Positions 23,058-35,394 of a stretch of 64,000 nucleotides of DNA are shown here, piece after piece; position 1 is the first letter of the stretch; each line of letters begins with the position of its first letter. Under the pieces are notes generated by a model, which had not been told where the DNA came from, made no database searches, and worked only from the letters and a program-made list of their open reading frames with translations. The position numbers and the translations under genes are program-made. The stretch spans positions 23,395,217 to 23,459,216 of the forward strand of contig NC_066515.1 of the NCBI RefSeq assembly GCF_024679095.1, in the 5' to 3' direction. Source of the DNA: Eriocheir sinensis. Lineage: Eukaryota; Arthropoda; Malacostraca; Decapoda; Varunidae.

Positions 23058-23290
23058 CAGTGTGCTTAAAGGACAACTAAATTTTATATTATTTCAAGTG
23101 TGCGTTAAGGACAACTAAATTTTGTACTATTTCAAGTGTATTTTAAGGACAACTAAATTTTATACTATTTCGAGTGTGCTTTAAGGGCAACTAAATTTTA
23201 TACTATTTCAAGTGTATTTTAAGGACAACTAAATTTTTACTATTTCGAGTGTGCTTTAAGGACAGCTAAATTTTATACTATTTCAAGACA
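23058..23290 (+). repeat. 38-bp minisatellite, 6 copies
   Basis: GGACAACTAAATTTT or a variant recurs at 23,071, 23,109, 23,147, 23,185, 23,223 and 23,260. The spacing is 38 bp four times and then 37. Units alternate between AAGTGTATTTTAA and GAGTGTGCTTTAA types, hinting at a 76-bp higher-order unit. Confidence 0.95.
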
Positions 23291-23590
23291 TTCCACCACT
23301 AAGACACGCTCACACACACACACACACACACACACACAGCTCAGGTGACACTTAAAGCAGCCACACCTTGCCACATCACCGGCTCACTTCTGCTTCTTCT
23401 TCTTCCACCACCACCTCCTCTTCCTCTTCCTCCTCCTCCTCCTAATCCTCATCATTATAATCTTACAAGTCTTTATCTTTCTCCACTTCTTGCTTTTCTT
23501 CTTTCTCCTCCCCCATCCAACTTTATCTCTGCTTATGTTTATTCTCTCTCCTCCTCCTCCTCCTCCTCCTCCTCCTCCTCCTTTACACAC
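23291..23590 (+). repeat. (CA)n, CTT/CCT and (CCT)n microsatellites
   Basis: (CA)n 23,312-23,338; CTT/CCT triplets 23,390-23,443; (CCT)n 23,551-23,582. Confidence 0.88.
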
Positions 23591-24239
23591 GTAGACACAA
23601 TACAAACTGAGCCATTTCTTTTCGTCTGTTACGAAACCCGAAAAATTATGAAAACTAAAATACACATTGCTGCACAGGTTTGAAGACTCGTATATGTTAA
23701 CGTTATTTACATACATAATAGAACAGCTTCCGTATGGGGCAAACTTAGCTATTCCCTTTCCATCACCCGAATACTTATAAAAAAAAGGCTAAAAGATATG
23801 AGTTACGCGGAGATGTATTCTTTTAAAATTATATATAAAACTTTTGTTACGTCAGAATCTCTTTAAGAATAATTATTGGAACATGGCGTAGGACAAACAT
23901 AGCTTCTTACTTTAAGATAACCAAATAAAATTAACTTGGGAGAATAATTTATACATATTTTTAAACTTCAAAAGACCAATATTCAAACAGTCTTAATGAT
24001 TCTTTTACAAACCCCAAATGAGTCAAAATCGGGTAATTATTTAAAACTACACTATGTCATTACTACGTGACACTAAAATAATGGCGGACCTTTCTTATCG
24101 CTCTTTCTCCCTTCATTTTTCACTCTCCCTAACTTCCCATCCCTCGCTCCTCCATTAAAACCACAGCATATGACAACGAAATAAAACACTAAATACAGTA
24201 TAATCAGATTCATATAAGTGTTCATTTCAAAATCATCCT
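23591..24239. other. AT-rich unique sequence
   Basis: About 650 bp of AT-rich, non-repetitive DNA. I see no open frame or element. Confidence 0.55.
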
Positions 24240-24457
24240 GCCCTGAGTGTGGTGACAATTACCTTCATAGCAATTAAAGCATTATTAGTTCGCGGGAGGG
24301 AGGCGCCGAGTAATATCATATAAACAATTAGCATGGTCATTATCGCTCAGGCCAAATCTTATCAGCCGCGGGTGTCAATATTGCCGCCGGATTGCTAATT
24401 AAAGCCGCTGATTATCTCTACCTTAAAACACTTATATACACCGGAATATGAGTGTCC

Positions 24458-24458
<1 letters not shown>
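24240..24458. other. Complex unique island with homeodomain-type words
   Basis: Balanced sequence with several TAAT-core words: CAATTACC, CAATTAAAGC, ATTATTAG, CAATTAGC, GCTAATTAAAGC and CTGATTATC. They lie within about 180 bp around a GC-rich centre. This is the kind of composition seen in conserved enhancers, but conservation cannot be tested here. Confidence 0.3.

Positions 24459-24506
<48 letters not shown>
24459..24506 (+). repeat. (GT)n microsatellite flanking an interspersed repeat
   Basis: Perfect TG run of about 45 bp directly left of the 120-bp repeat. Confidence 0.95.
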
Positions 24507-24626
24507 GCATAGTAAACATAGTGAAATGCGGCACCATAAATCCGTAGAGTTTTTCATCCATAATTTTCATATATATTTTTTCTTTACCTGAGATATATAA
24601 CTTTTAATGTTCTGATAATAATGCAG
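24507..24626 (+). repeat. 120-bp interspersed repeat, copy 1
   Basis: Starts GCATAGTAAACATAG and contains ATCCGTAGAGTTTTTCATCC and AGATATATAACTTTTAATGT. A second copy lies at 44,487-44,606 on the same strand, and both are preceded by (GT)n. Most positions agree between copies. I recognise no named family. Confidence 0.88.
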
Positions 24627-25020
<394 letters not shown>

Positions 25021-25814
25021 GTACACAAACACACAGACCTACATACATACATACCTGTTCACTTACATACACACATACAGACAAACAGACACACAGAAAA
25101 AGACGTATCAATCATTTATTTCACCTGTTATTTTTTCTGCCCATGTAAACGTCAACGAACATCACCTCTTCAATTAAATGATTTGCATATTTTAAATCTT
25201 TGCTAACTAATATTTCTTTTTATATAATTACGTAACACCAAAGACAGTAAGAGGCATCCACACACGCACACGCACACACACACAACACACAACACACACA
25301 TTCAGACCACCGTTTCCATCAATACTTCACAATATTATCATTCCCTTACGTTCCCATACTTAGCAGTGAGTGAGCAGTACAAACATAACACAAAGACCGA
25401 GTTTACACAGAGCGAGTCATGAATACGCGTTAGAATAAATCAAAACAAACAGGCAAGCCAATAAGCACGAGGAGTTGTATTTTTCGAGGGTATGAATTGG
25501 GAAAATAATAATGTGAATAGGAAAAAGGATGAGAATTTTATGATAACTATAATTACTAATATTTCTACTACTAATGTTCCTCTACTCTCTGACTATTACT
25601 TCCTCTATCTCTCTTACTATTTTATTTACTATTTCTATTCTTTTTTTTAGGTACTGGTGTTGTTGATTAGTTTCTATGTGTTTTTTTTTCATGTACCTTT
25701 TCTTCTTCTTTTCTTCTGTTATTTATGGTCATTTCTCTTCCTCTACACTAAGACTTTTCTCACAATCCTTCTACTTTCTTTTACTTGTTCTTCATTTTAA
25801 ATCGTTTTCGTCTT
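25021..25814. other. Mixed AT-rich sequence with short ACAT and CA repeats
   Basis: ACAT tetramers near 25,042-25,056, CA-rich 25,259-25,300, ordinary sequence to about 25,550, then T/C-rich. No gene. Confidence 0.5.
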
Positions 25815-25820
25815 CTACTG

Positions 25821-25851
<31 letters not shown>

Positions 25852-26293
25852 CACACCACCGCCACCACCACCACGGCAACAAGGCGGGAAGGGCGGGGCT
25901 CACGTCAGCTTTAGGCCAACACACCCTGGACGCCCCGACGGGAAGACTACCTGGCTCCCCCACCTGCCCTCTGCCCTCCTCCCCTGCCGCTTCCCCCTCA
26001 ACCCCCCGACCCCCTGCCACCCTCCTCCTCCTTCTTTTCGTCCTACTTCCCTTCCTGCTCCTCCTTCTCTTCCTCCTCCTCTTCTTATTCCTCCTCTTTC
26101 TTTTCCTATTCCTCCTTTTCAAACTTCCATTCCTGCTTTTTATTCCTGTTATTTTTGACGCTTTTTTCTGCTTCTTTTTCTTTTCTTTTTCTCCTCCTCT
26201 CTTATTCTCCTCCTCCTCCTCCTCCTCCTCCTCCTCCTCCTCCTCCTCCTGCTATGACCCCCTCCTGTCGTCCTCTCTCTTACTTCACTTCCG

Positions 26294-26357
<64 letters not shown>

Positions 26358-26460
26358 TCCTGTTTTTTTTTCTTTTCCACTTAACTTCCGCAATTTTTCT
26401 TCTTTCACTTTTTTTCCTTGCGACTTTTTTCTCAACGTTCCTATATTTTAACGTCTTTTA
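25815..26460 (+). repeat. (CTA)n, C-rich stretch, (CCT)n and (CT)n
   Basis: (CTA)n 25,815-25,850 grading into CCA triplets to 25,874; 25,875-26,035 is GC-rich ordinary sequence; (CCT)n 26,208-26,251; (CT)n 26,297-26,354; then T-rich. Confidence 0.85.
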
Positions 26461-26470
26461 TTTTCTGGAG

Positions 26471-26512
26471 TTTGACCTTGACCTCGTTTAGCTGACCTGA
26501 CCCAAATGACCT
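26471..26512 (-). promoter_or_regulatory. Cluster of five nuclear-receptor half-sites on the minus strand
   Basis: TGACCT occurs at 26,473, 26,479, 26,493 and 26,507 and TGACCC at 26,498, so the minus strand carries four AGGTCA and one GGGTCA in 40 bp. The first pair gives TCAAGGTCA (26,473-26,481 reversed), the known FTZ-F1/SF-1/ERR monomer site. Regulatory use is inferred. Confidence 0.35.
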
Positions 26513-26521
26513 GACGCAACG

Positions 26522-26733
<212 letters not shown>

Positions 26734-26736
<3 letters not shown>

Positions 26737-27060
26737 GTCACCCTTGAGAATCAGTGGCTGGTTGGTTCCTTTGGCCTGTCGAGTGGCGGCTTTGGCCAAT
26801 GAACTGAGGAGGAGGAGGAGGAGGAGGAAGAGGAGGAGGAGGAGGAAGGCTAGTGGGCGGAGGAGGGCGCTGAGGGTACTTCTTGCGTCACTCCATCCCC
26901 CGGTGCACAAGATTACTCCGAGTGTGTTGCGTTGTGGCTGGCTCCTGAATCCTGATCGCCCGCCTGCCGTGTGTTGCCTTGCTTCTGCTTCTCTTGTCTT
27001 GTCATGCCTTGTTTTGCCTTGGTTCGCCTCACGCTGGGGACGCCTCGTGATCATGTGATG
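26734..27060. other. GC-moderate sequence with (GGA)n
   Basis: Ordinary sequence with (GGA)n at 26,807-26,847. An open frame continuing from the (GT)n run crosses the region but has no recognisable domain and is Arg-rich over the repeat. Confidence 0.4.
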
Positions 27061-27789
27061 TGCTGAAGGGTCCTCTGTTACTCTTTGCCTGATTTTCTCT
27101 CCCTCTCTCTCTTCTCTCTCTCTACTCAGTCTTCTTTTGTTCTGCTATTGGTGGTAGTGTTGGGTCTTATATACTCCAGATTTTTCCTTCTTTTATTTTT
27201 GGTACTGTTGTTGGTTAGTTTCTACGTAGGTACTTTTTTTTTTTGCTTATTCGTGTTCCTTCTCTTCTACTCTTCCTTCTAGTTTTGTTTTGTTTTCTGT
27301 TATTTTCTCCTTCTACATTACTACTTTTTTCTTTCAATCCTTCTACTTTCTTATTTTTACTTGTTCTTCATCTCATACGTTTTTCTTCTTCATTTCTACA
27401 TCTACTTTCTCCTTTATGAATTTTCCTTCCTTTTACCTTCTTTCTTCATAACCCTTCCTCAGTTCAACGCCTCCCTCTTCTCCTCCTCCTCCTCCTCCTC
27501 CTTTCCTTCCTTCCTTCCATTCATTCTTCCTGTCACACCTCTATAATGATGTAACCTACCCATAATATAACAATTTTTACCCACTTTATTTGAACGCTCT
27601 TTCATATCCAATTTGAGCTGCGATTTATTTCCTCGACGCGAGAGGAAATTCACAAAACTGTCTGGATTGTGTAACCGATACGCGACTCGATTATTTCGCC
27701 TCCCTTACGTTCCTGACAGACTTCCTCTTGAATCACGAGACGTAGACCAGTCCCTTAACGTTAAATATGTTTCTATAACCGGAGGGGAG
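27061..27789. other. T/C-rich then unique sequence
   Basis: 27,080-27,480 is T/C-rich; (CCT)n at 27,480-27,502. 27,540-27,780 is balanced unique sequence with a 66-codon open frame (27,613-27,813) that resembles no family I know. Confidence 0.45.
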
Positions 27790-28782
27790 AAAATAAATGG
27801 TAGAAAAAGGTAGTAAAATAGAGAATAGCAGAATGAAAGGAGGGAACAATGATAAAGAAGAAGGAAGAAGGGAGAAAGAAAGAAGGAAATTGGTTAGCAG
27901 AACAGCCAATATATAGGAATAAGAAAAATATAAAGAGAAGGAAGTCAAGGAAAAGAACGTGATAAAAGAGGAAAATCGAAAAACTCCAAGAATGAGAAAT
28001 GAGAAAACGATGAAAAGCAATGAAAACGTAAGGAAAAGGACACAGGAAAAGCAGAACAAGCAAAACAGAGGAATAAAAGATGAAGAAAAGAAATGAAAAC
28101 CAGAGAAAAAAATAGAAAAAGAACGAGGAAAGAAATTAAACGAAATGAAAACTAAAGGAAACGAAAATAAAATGAAAAATGAAATAGTAAAAACAGAGTA
28201 GGTGATAAAGGAGAAGAGCATGAAAAAAATAAAGAAAATAAGAAGACCTCAGAGAATAAAAGGAAGAAAATCGAGGAACAACACCAGGTCCAAAAAAGTG
28301 AATTGAAATCAAGAAAACGAAAAGAATTAAAAAGAAAGAGAAGAAAAGTTAAAAAGAGAAGGGAGTCGATGAAAAAAGAATACGATAAAAAAAGAATAAG
28401 AAAAAAAGAAAAGAAGGGAAATAAGGGCGGAAAAAATGCAAGGAAAGAAGGACGATATAAAGGAAGGAAGGAAGGATGATAGGAAGAAAGGAAAGAAGGA
28501 ATTTAGGAAGCTATGAAAGTAGGAATGTAACAAGAAAGGATGGAAGGAGAGTACAAAGATAGAAAAGGTGAATGAGGGAAGGAAGTAAAGAATGAATGAT
28601 ATAGGAAGGAAATGTGAAGGGGGGGGGGGGGGGGAGATAAACATAGGAAGAAAATCGTGGGACAACAGCAGGCCTAAAAAAGTGAAGTGGCAAGATAAGT
28701 ACAGAAGACCTCGTATATCAAGGGACTGCTAATGTTCCTGACTTAATTCCTTTTGAGGTTGACATAGTGCAGGAAGAGTCAT

Positions 28783-28783
<1 letters not shown>
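27790..28783 (+). other. A/G-rich block with a 16-G run
   Basis: Nearly 1 kb of purine-rich, A-dominated DNA. An uninterrupted G homopolymer of 16 lies at 28,619-28,634. Minus-strand Phe/Ser/Leu frames are artefacts. Confidence 0.7.
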
Positions 28784-28837
<54 letters not shown>

Positions 28838-28858
28838 CAAGACAAGACAAGACAAGAG
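28784..28858 (+). repeat. (GA)n followed by (GACAA)n
   Basis: GA run 28,784-28,834, then about five GACAA pentamers. Confidence 0.93.
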
Positions 28859-29175
28859 AATGGAAAAGAAAATAACAAATACAAGAAAAAGAAAGAACGA
28901 AACGAAAAAACGAAGAAAAAACAAGGACAAAAAATAACTAAACGAATAAAACGAAGAAAAAAACAAAAACAAGAAGAACACAATGAAAAACAAAGAAAAA
29001 AACGAGGAAACAAGAACAAAAACTACACCAAAAAAAAAGATGATGACGAACAAAAAAGAACAAAATCAAGAACAAGAAAAAATAAATCGAAAAAATAACA
29101 AGTGCAAAAAATAACACGAACAAGACCACGAAAAAAAGACCAAGAACAGAAGAACAACGAGAACAAGACCAAGGA

Positions 29176-29177
<2 letters not shown>
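28859..29177 (+). other. A-rich low-complexity sequence
   Basis: Degenerate ACAAGAACAAAAA-type repeats with no gene. Confidence 0.7.

Positions 29178-29234
<57 letters not shown>
29178..29234 (+). repeat. (AC)n microsatellite
   Basis: Perfect AC run of about 57 bp. Confidence 0.96.
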
Positions 29235-29236
<2 letters not shown>

Positions 29237-29480
29237 GGCGCCTTATATTCGCGGACCAGCACCTGAGAGACAGTGACGAAACACAAACAAAAGCGTCGCG
29301 CCTGCAGCCTTCCTTCACCCCACGTACGGCGTCGCGCGTCAAGTGATAAAACGTCAAAAATGTGAGTTATTCTCGCGGCGCGCGGCTCCCCGGGGCGGCC
29401 CTACGGCGCGAGGCGAGGCCGGCAAGATCCCGCCGCTGCCACCATTTGTGTCGCGCCGAGAGTCTGCGGGAAGGAGAGCG
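29235..29480. other. CpG-rich island
   Basis: About 245 bp rich in CG dinucleotides (CGTCGCGCGTC, CTCGCGGCGCGCGGC, GGCGCGAGGCGAGG) set in A/G-rich DNA. It could be an unmethylated promoter or first exon, but no TATA box, start context or coding frame decides this. Confidence 0.4.
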
Positions 29481-31190
29481 GGAAGAAGGGAGAGGACGAG
29501 GGCGGAATCTGCATGAAGGAAAGAAGGAAAGATAGGAGGTCAAGAAAATGGGAGGAACGGCTGGAGGGTTAAAGGAAATAGAAGAACTGGAGGGAAGGAT
29601 GGAGGGAGGAATGGAGGGAAGGAGGGAGGGAGGAATGGAGGGAAATTGAACCAGGTAGGACAAAAAGAGGGAAGATGGAAGAACAGATGAGGAAGGAAGG
29701 AGAAAACGGAAAAGGGGGAAAAAAGAGGAGAGGTGAGACTTTAAACAGGAAGAAAGGAAGAGGAGGAGGAGGAGAAAAAAAAAGGAATATGATAGATTTC
29801 AAGTGTTGAGAAGGAAAAAAGAGGGAAGGAAGGAAAGGACAGTAAGAACTTGCAGGAGAGACAAGATGGGAGGGAGAAGGAAGGGAAAGACGGAGGGTAA
29901 AAGTTTCGAAAAGGGAGAGGAGGGAGGGAAAAAGAGAGAGGGGGAGAAAAGGCAGGCGTGAGTTTACAAGATGGAGGGAGGGAGGAGGGAAATGGAATAT
30001 GAGTCTCCAGCCGCGGGAGGGAAGTAGAGAAGCGGAAAGAATAGGAAAGGAAAAGAAGACACACGATAGGGGGAGGATGAGGAAGGAAGGAAGGAAGGAA
30101 GGAAGGAAGGAAGGAAGGAAAAAAAGAAGGAAGGAAAGAAGGAAAAAAGGAAGGAAGGAAGGAAGGAAGGAAAAAAGAAAGGAAGGAAGGAAGATTTCGA
30201 GTATGCTAACGAGAGAAGAATAAAAAGGAAAAAAAAAAAGAAGGAAAAAGGAAACAAGGAAGGAAGGAAGCAGGAAGAAAAAAAGGAAGAAAGAAAGGAA
30301 GCAGGGAAGGAAAAAAGGCATGAAGGAAAGAAGGAAGAAAAAAAGAAAGGAAGTGGAGAAAATAAGGAGGAAAGAAAGGAATGAGGAATGAAAAAAGGAA
30401 ATATGAAAAGAAGTAAGGAAAGAAAATAAAGAAAAGAAGGAAAGTTGGAAGAAAGAAAAAGAAAGAAAGGCAAAACATCAAACCTGTTGCCAAGGAGAGA
30501 GGGAGGAAGGAAAGGAAGATAAAATATATGAGGTCTTGCGAAAGGAGGAAGAAGGGAAACGACCAATGGAGATAGAGAAACCTGAAGCATGAGGACACGA
30601 GAAGAATGGAAAAGAAAACGGAAGTGGGAGAAGAAAACGGGGGGAGGGGGGGGGGGAGACGGAGAGGGAGATGATGATGCAGAGGGGAAAGAAGAGGAGG
30701 GGAAAAAATGACGGTGGGAAGAGGAATAGATGACTAACGAAGAGTGGGAAAAGGAAAATAAGGAAAGAGGAGAAGGAGGAACACAAGAGGAAGAGAAATG
30801 TGAGGAGGAGAAAAGAATAAGAAGGAAAAGCAGATAGCAAGGAAAAAGCGTGAAGAGGAGGAGGAAAGAAGGAAAGAGGAAGAGGGAACAAACAGAAGAG
30901 ACAAAATGAGAGAGGAGGAAGAGGATGAAGAAAGAAAGGAATGATAGACAGATACGAGAAGAGAAAACGGAAATAGGAGAAGCAGAAAGTGAATGAACGG
31001 GGGAAAAGGAAAAGAGAAGCAAGAAAAAAAGGGAAAAGGAGGAAAGAGAGATAAGGAAAATCGAGTAAAGGACGAAAATGATATATAAGAAAAAACAAGA
31101 CGGGTTGATAATAGGGAAAGAAAAGCTGATAAAAAGGGGGGAGAGAAAATAAAAAGAGGAAAGAAAAGGGAAGAAAGAGGAGAAGCAGAA
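29481..31190 (+). repeat. 1.7-kb purine-rich block with (GGAA)n
   Basis: Almost continuous A/G sequence. GGAA tetramers at 30,080-30,193 are interrupted by AAAAA. GGGA-rich words occur around 29,590-29,640 and G runs at 30,640-30,658. A 437-codon minus-strand frame across it is Phe/Ser/Leu/Pro only and is an artefact of the bias. Confidence 0.8.
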
Positions 31191-31340
31191 GATACCACCT
31201 GTGCCGCCCACCTGACGTCCCCTATGGCTGGCATCGCTCATCTGACGCCCCGCATTCACCCCAGCCTCACCTGCCACGCCGAGAAATTGTCCTCACCGCC
31301 GCTCTCACCTGATGCTGCCTGGCGACCCCGCGGCGACGAG
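31191..31340. other. Short GC-rich ordinary stretch
   Basis: About 150 bp of balanced sequence with five CACCTG or CATCTG-like words. Possible E-box cluster; no gene proven. Confidence 0.35.
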
Positions 31341-31354
31341 AGGGGGAAGAAGAG

Positions 31355-31525
31355 GAGGAGTGCACAGGCGAAAGAGGAGGTAAAGGGGAAGAAAGAGAGA
31401 CAATGAAGAGATAAAACTAAATGAAGAGAAGAAGAAAGAGGAAGAAAAAGACGAAAAGGAAGAAGAGGAAAGAAAAGTAGTGTGGAAGAGAAAGAAAAAT
31501 AAGAAATGTTCGAAATATATAAGAA
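31355..31525 (+). repeat. Non-adjacent direct duplication, copy A
   Basis: Begins near GTGCACAGGCGAAAGAGGA and contains AATGAAGAGATAAAA and AAAAGACGAAAAGGAAGAAG. The matching copy starts 782 bp downstream. Confidence 0.8.
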
Positions 31526-32136
31526 GAGGAAGAAAAAGAGAAAGGAGATGATGATGATGAATAAGACGAAGAGAATGGAAAGGAAGAAGATATAAAAACA
31601 AATCAAGAATGATGATATATGAAAAAAAGCAGAAATAGAGAAACGTGCACAAAGTAAAAAGGAAAAATAGAATACGAAGCAAATTAAGAAAACATAAAAA
31701 TAAGGAATCGGGAAAAATTAAGCAATTAGACAGACATTTTAGGAGACAGACAAACAGATAGACAGACAAACAGAAGGAGAAGAAGACAAAAGAACTGTGA
31801 ATTTATGAAGAAAAAAATCACAGAAACGAGGATGTTGAGGGGAGAAGGAGGAAGAGACGGAAAAAAAGAGAAGAAGGAGGAGGAAGAGGAGAAAGAGGAG
31901 GAGGAGGAGAAGGAGGAGACGTGAGAGATAAAGAGGAGCAGGCGTGTCTGGGGACTATGACGAGAAGGGAGAAGAGACAGGAAAAGAACCAGAGGAGAGA
32001 GAGAGAAAGAGACAGAGAGAGAGAGATAAGGAGACGCATATTTGACTGCACTGTGGCAAAGACGAGGAGGAGGAGGAGGAGGAGGAGGAGGAGGAGGAGG
32101 AGGGGACAAAGAGGAGGGTAACAAGGAAAAGAAGAG
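31526..32136 (+). other. A/G-rich spacer with (GGA)n
   Basis: Purine-rich sequence with an ACAGACAGACAAACAG stretch near 31,745-31,772 and (GGA)n at 32,064-32,103. No gene. Confidence 0.6.
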
Positions 32137-32305
32137 AAAGAGTGCACAGGCGAAAGAGGAAGTGAAGAGAGAAAATGAAGAGATAAAAGAAATTGAAGAG
32201 AAGAAGAAGAGAAGAGAGGAAAAAAAGACGAAAAGGAAGAAGAAAGAGGAAAGAAAAATGTTATAAAAGAGAAAGAAAAAAGAAAATATTCGAGAATATA
32301 TAAAA
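32137..32305 (+). repeat. Non-adjacent direct duplication, copy B
   Basis: Shares the GTGCACAGGCGAAAGAGGA start and subsequent words with copy A, including the ATATATAA-type right end. Both copies follow a (GGA)n or GAGGAG tract. Confidence 0.8.
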
Positions 32306-32319
32306 GACAAAACAATATT

Positions 32320-32392
<73 letters not shown>

Positions 32393-32640
32393 CGGTAAGC
32401 CCAGTCACCTGATAAATGCGTACATGAGTGTAAATCTTGGAGGCGAGATAATGTCCGTGTGTGTACGTATGACAGCTGATGGCGAGGAGGAGGAGGAGGA
32501 GGAGGAGGAGGAGGAGGAAGATGATGGTGGTCGTGATGATGGTAGTGGTGGGGTTGATAAGAAATTGGCGGTATAGAAGAAGAAGAAGAACAAGAACAAG
32601 AACAAGAACAAGAACAAGAAGAACAAGAACAAGAAGGTAC
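32320..32640 (+). repeat. (AC)n, (GGA)n and (AAGAAC)n microsatellites
   Basis: (AC)n 32,320-32,390; (GGA)n 32,484-32,518; AAGAAC hexamers 32,580-32,636. About 90 bp of ordinary sequence lies at 32,391-32,480. Confidence 0.92.
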
Positions 32641-33070
32641 GAAAAAAAATAAGAAAAATAAAAAAATGTGGAAGAATAGAAGGAAGATAAGGAGGAGAAT
32701 ATGAGGAATGGGAAGAGGAGGAAGAGGAGGAGTGGAGGAGGAAGAAAAGAAGGAGGGAGACAAATCAGGAAAAAATCAGTCTTTCTCCCTCTCTCCCTCT
32801 CTTTCTCTCTCCCTCTCCCTCTCATTCCACCTCCATATCACGCCTAACATTTTACCCTTCCTCTAATTGCCTATTTTTCTACTTCCATCACACTCATTAA
32901 TTGTCTTCAGTCGGGGTCATTAACAAGCCAATCAGGTCATTTTTCCATCTAATTACCTTTGTTTTACCTATATTTTACCTAATTTTCCTTCTCCTTGATT
33001 TTTTGTTTCATTTCGGGGTTACTTAAAATTTACACGAGTCTTCCCTCTTCATCTCCTCACCTCCACTTCA
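32641..33070. other. A/G-rich then T/C-rich then unique sequence
   Basis: 32,641-32,775 is purine-rich and 32,776-32,825 CT-rich. 32,830-33,070 is AT-rich ordinary sequence with repeated ATTTTACCT words. No gene. Confidence 0.5.
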
Positions 33071-33322
33071 TTAACCCCTTGGCTGCGGATTTCCTACCAG
33101 AAGACATCACCAAGCTACAGGAGTGGATCAAAAAGTGGCTTCTACAATTCAATGAAGAAAAATGTAAAGTCCTGCACCTTGGGAGGGAATATCTAGCACA
33201 CCGATACCACATGGGAAACACTCCACTATCCACCACAGAGGCAGAGAAAGACCTGGGACTATAATATGTAACCAGGCTACCAGTGAAGGCGAAATCCGTG
33301 CCAATCGCAGCGGACGGGTTAA
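33071..33322. mobile_element. TTAA-flanked MITE-like element (piggyBac-type ends)
   Basis: Both boundaries are TTAA (33,071-33,074 and 33,319-33,322). The left end reads TTAACCCCTTGGCTGCGG and the right end, reverse-complemented, TTAACCCGTCCGCTGCG. Both then reach GGATTTC, with 8-9 extra bases on the right. TTAA target sites and inverted ends beginning CCC are the signature of piggyBac-superfamily transposons, and no transposase is present, so this would be a non-autonomous derivative of about 244 bp. It carries a reverse-transcriptase fragment. The ends are short and imperfect, so a chance arrangement is possible. Confidence 0.5.
33097..33264 (+). pseudogene. Fragment of CR1-like reverse transcriptase
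   Basis: The frame reads LQEWIKKWLLQFNEEKCKVL, then HLGRE and later EAEKDLGL before a stop at 33,262-33,264. This matches the stretch after the FADD motif in CR1-type reverse transcriptases (compare LYDWARKWQMEFNVGKCSIL and ERDLGVLV in the element at 12 kb). About 55 residues remain, with neither the catalytic motifs nor the C-terminal part. The sequence differs clearly from the 12-kb element, so it comes from another CR1 lineage. Confidence 0.85.
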
Positions 33323-33635
33323 TCATTCCGAGGCTTCATTCTCCCCGCTTCGAGTGTTGGTGAAGCCTCGAACCAGTCTATTTTTGCTTCACGAACTCCT
33401 TCATCACTTTCGTTTCTTTTTTTCATACAATTTCAGTCTTTTCTTTCCCATTTTTCTTCTCTATCATTATTTTCTTAACTGCGTATCTTAATCCTTTGTC
33501 CCTGGTCTGCTTTTGTTGATCCTCCTCCTCCTCCTACTCCTCCTCCTCCTCCAAGTTCTTTCTTTTCGTCGAAACAGACTTTCTATGTCATCAGTTTCAC
33601 CCTGAATTGTCGCTTTATTGATTTCGGAGGCTCTT
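33323..33635. other. Ordinary to T/C-rich sequence
   Basis: Includes an inexact inverted pair around GAGGCTTCA and TGAAGCCTC (33,330-33,370) and a (CCT)n tract (33,521-33,552). No gene. Confidence 0.45.
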
Positions 33636-33793
33636 AGGAGGAGGAGGAGGAGGAGGAGGAGGAGGAGGAGGAGGAGAAAGAGAAGGAGGAGGAGGAGGAG
33701 GAGGAAGAGAAGGAGGAGGAGGAGGAGGACGAGGACGAGGAAGAACACTAGGTTGAGGAGGAGGAGGAGGAGGAGGAGGAGGAGGGGGAGGAG
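33636..33793 (+). repeat. (GGA)n microsatellite with interruptions
   Basis: GGA triplets over about 155 bp, interrupted by AGAAAG, AAGAGA, GACGAG and CACTAGGTT words. Confidence 0.94.

Positions 33794-35394
<1,601 letters not shown>

Noticed and set aside
28619..28634. 16-G homopolymer as a G-quadruplex or regulatory element.
   Set aside because: A single homopolymer in low-complexity DNA, prone to sequencing and slippage error. Nothing around it suggests function.
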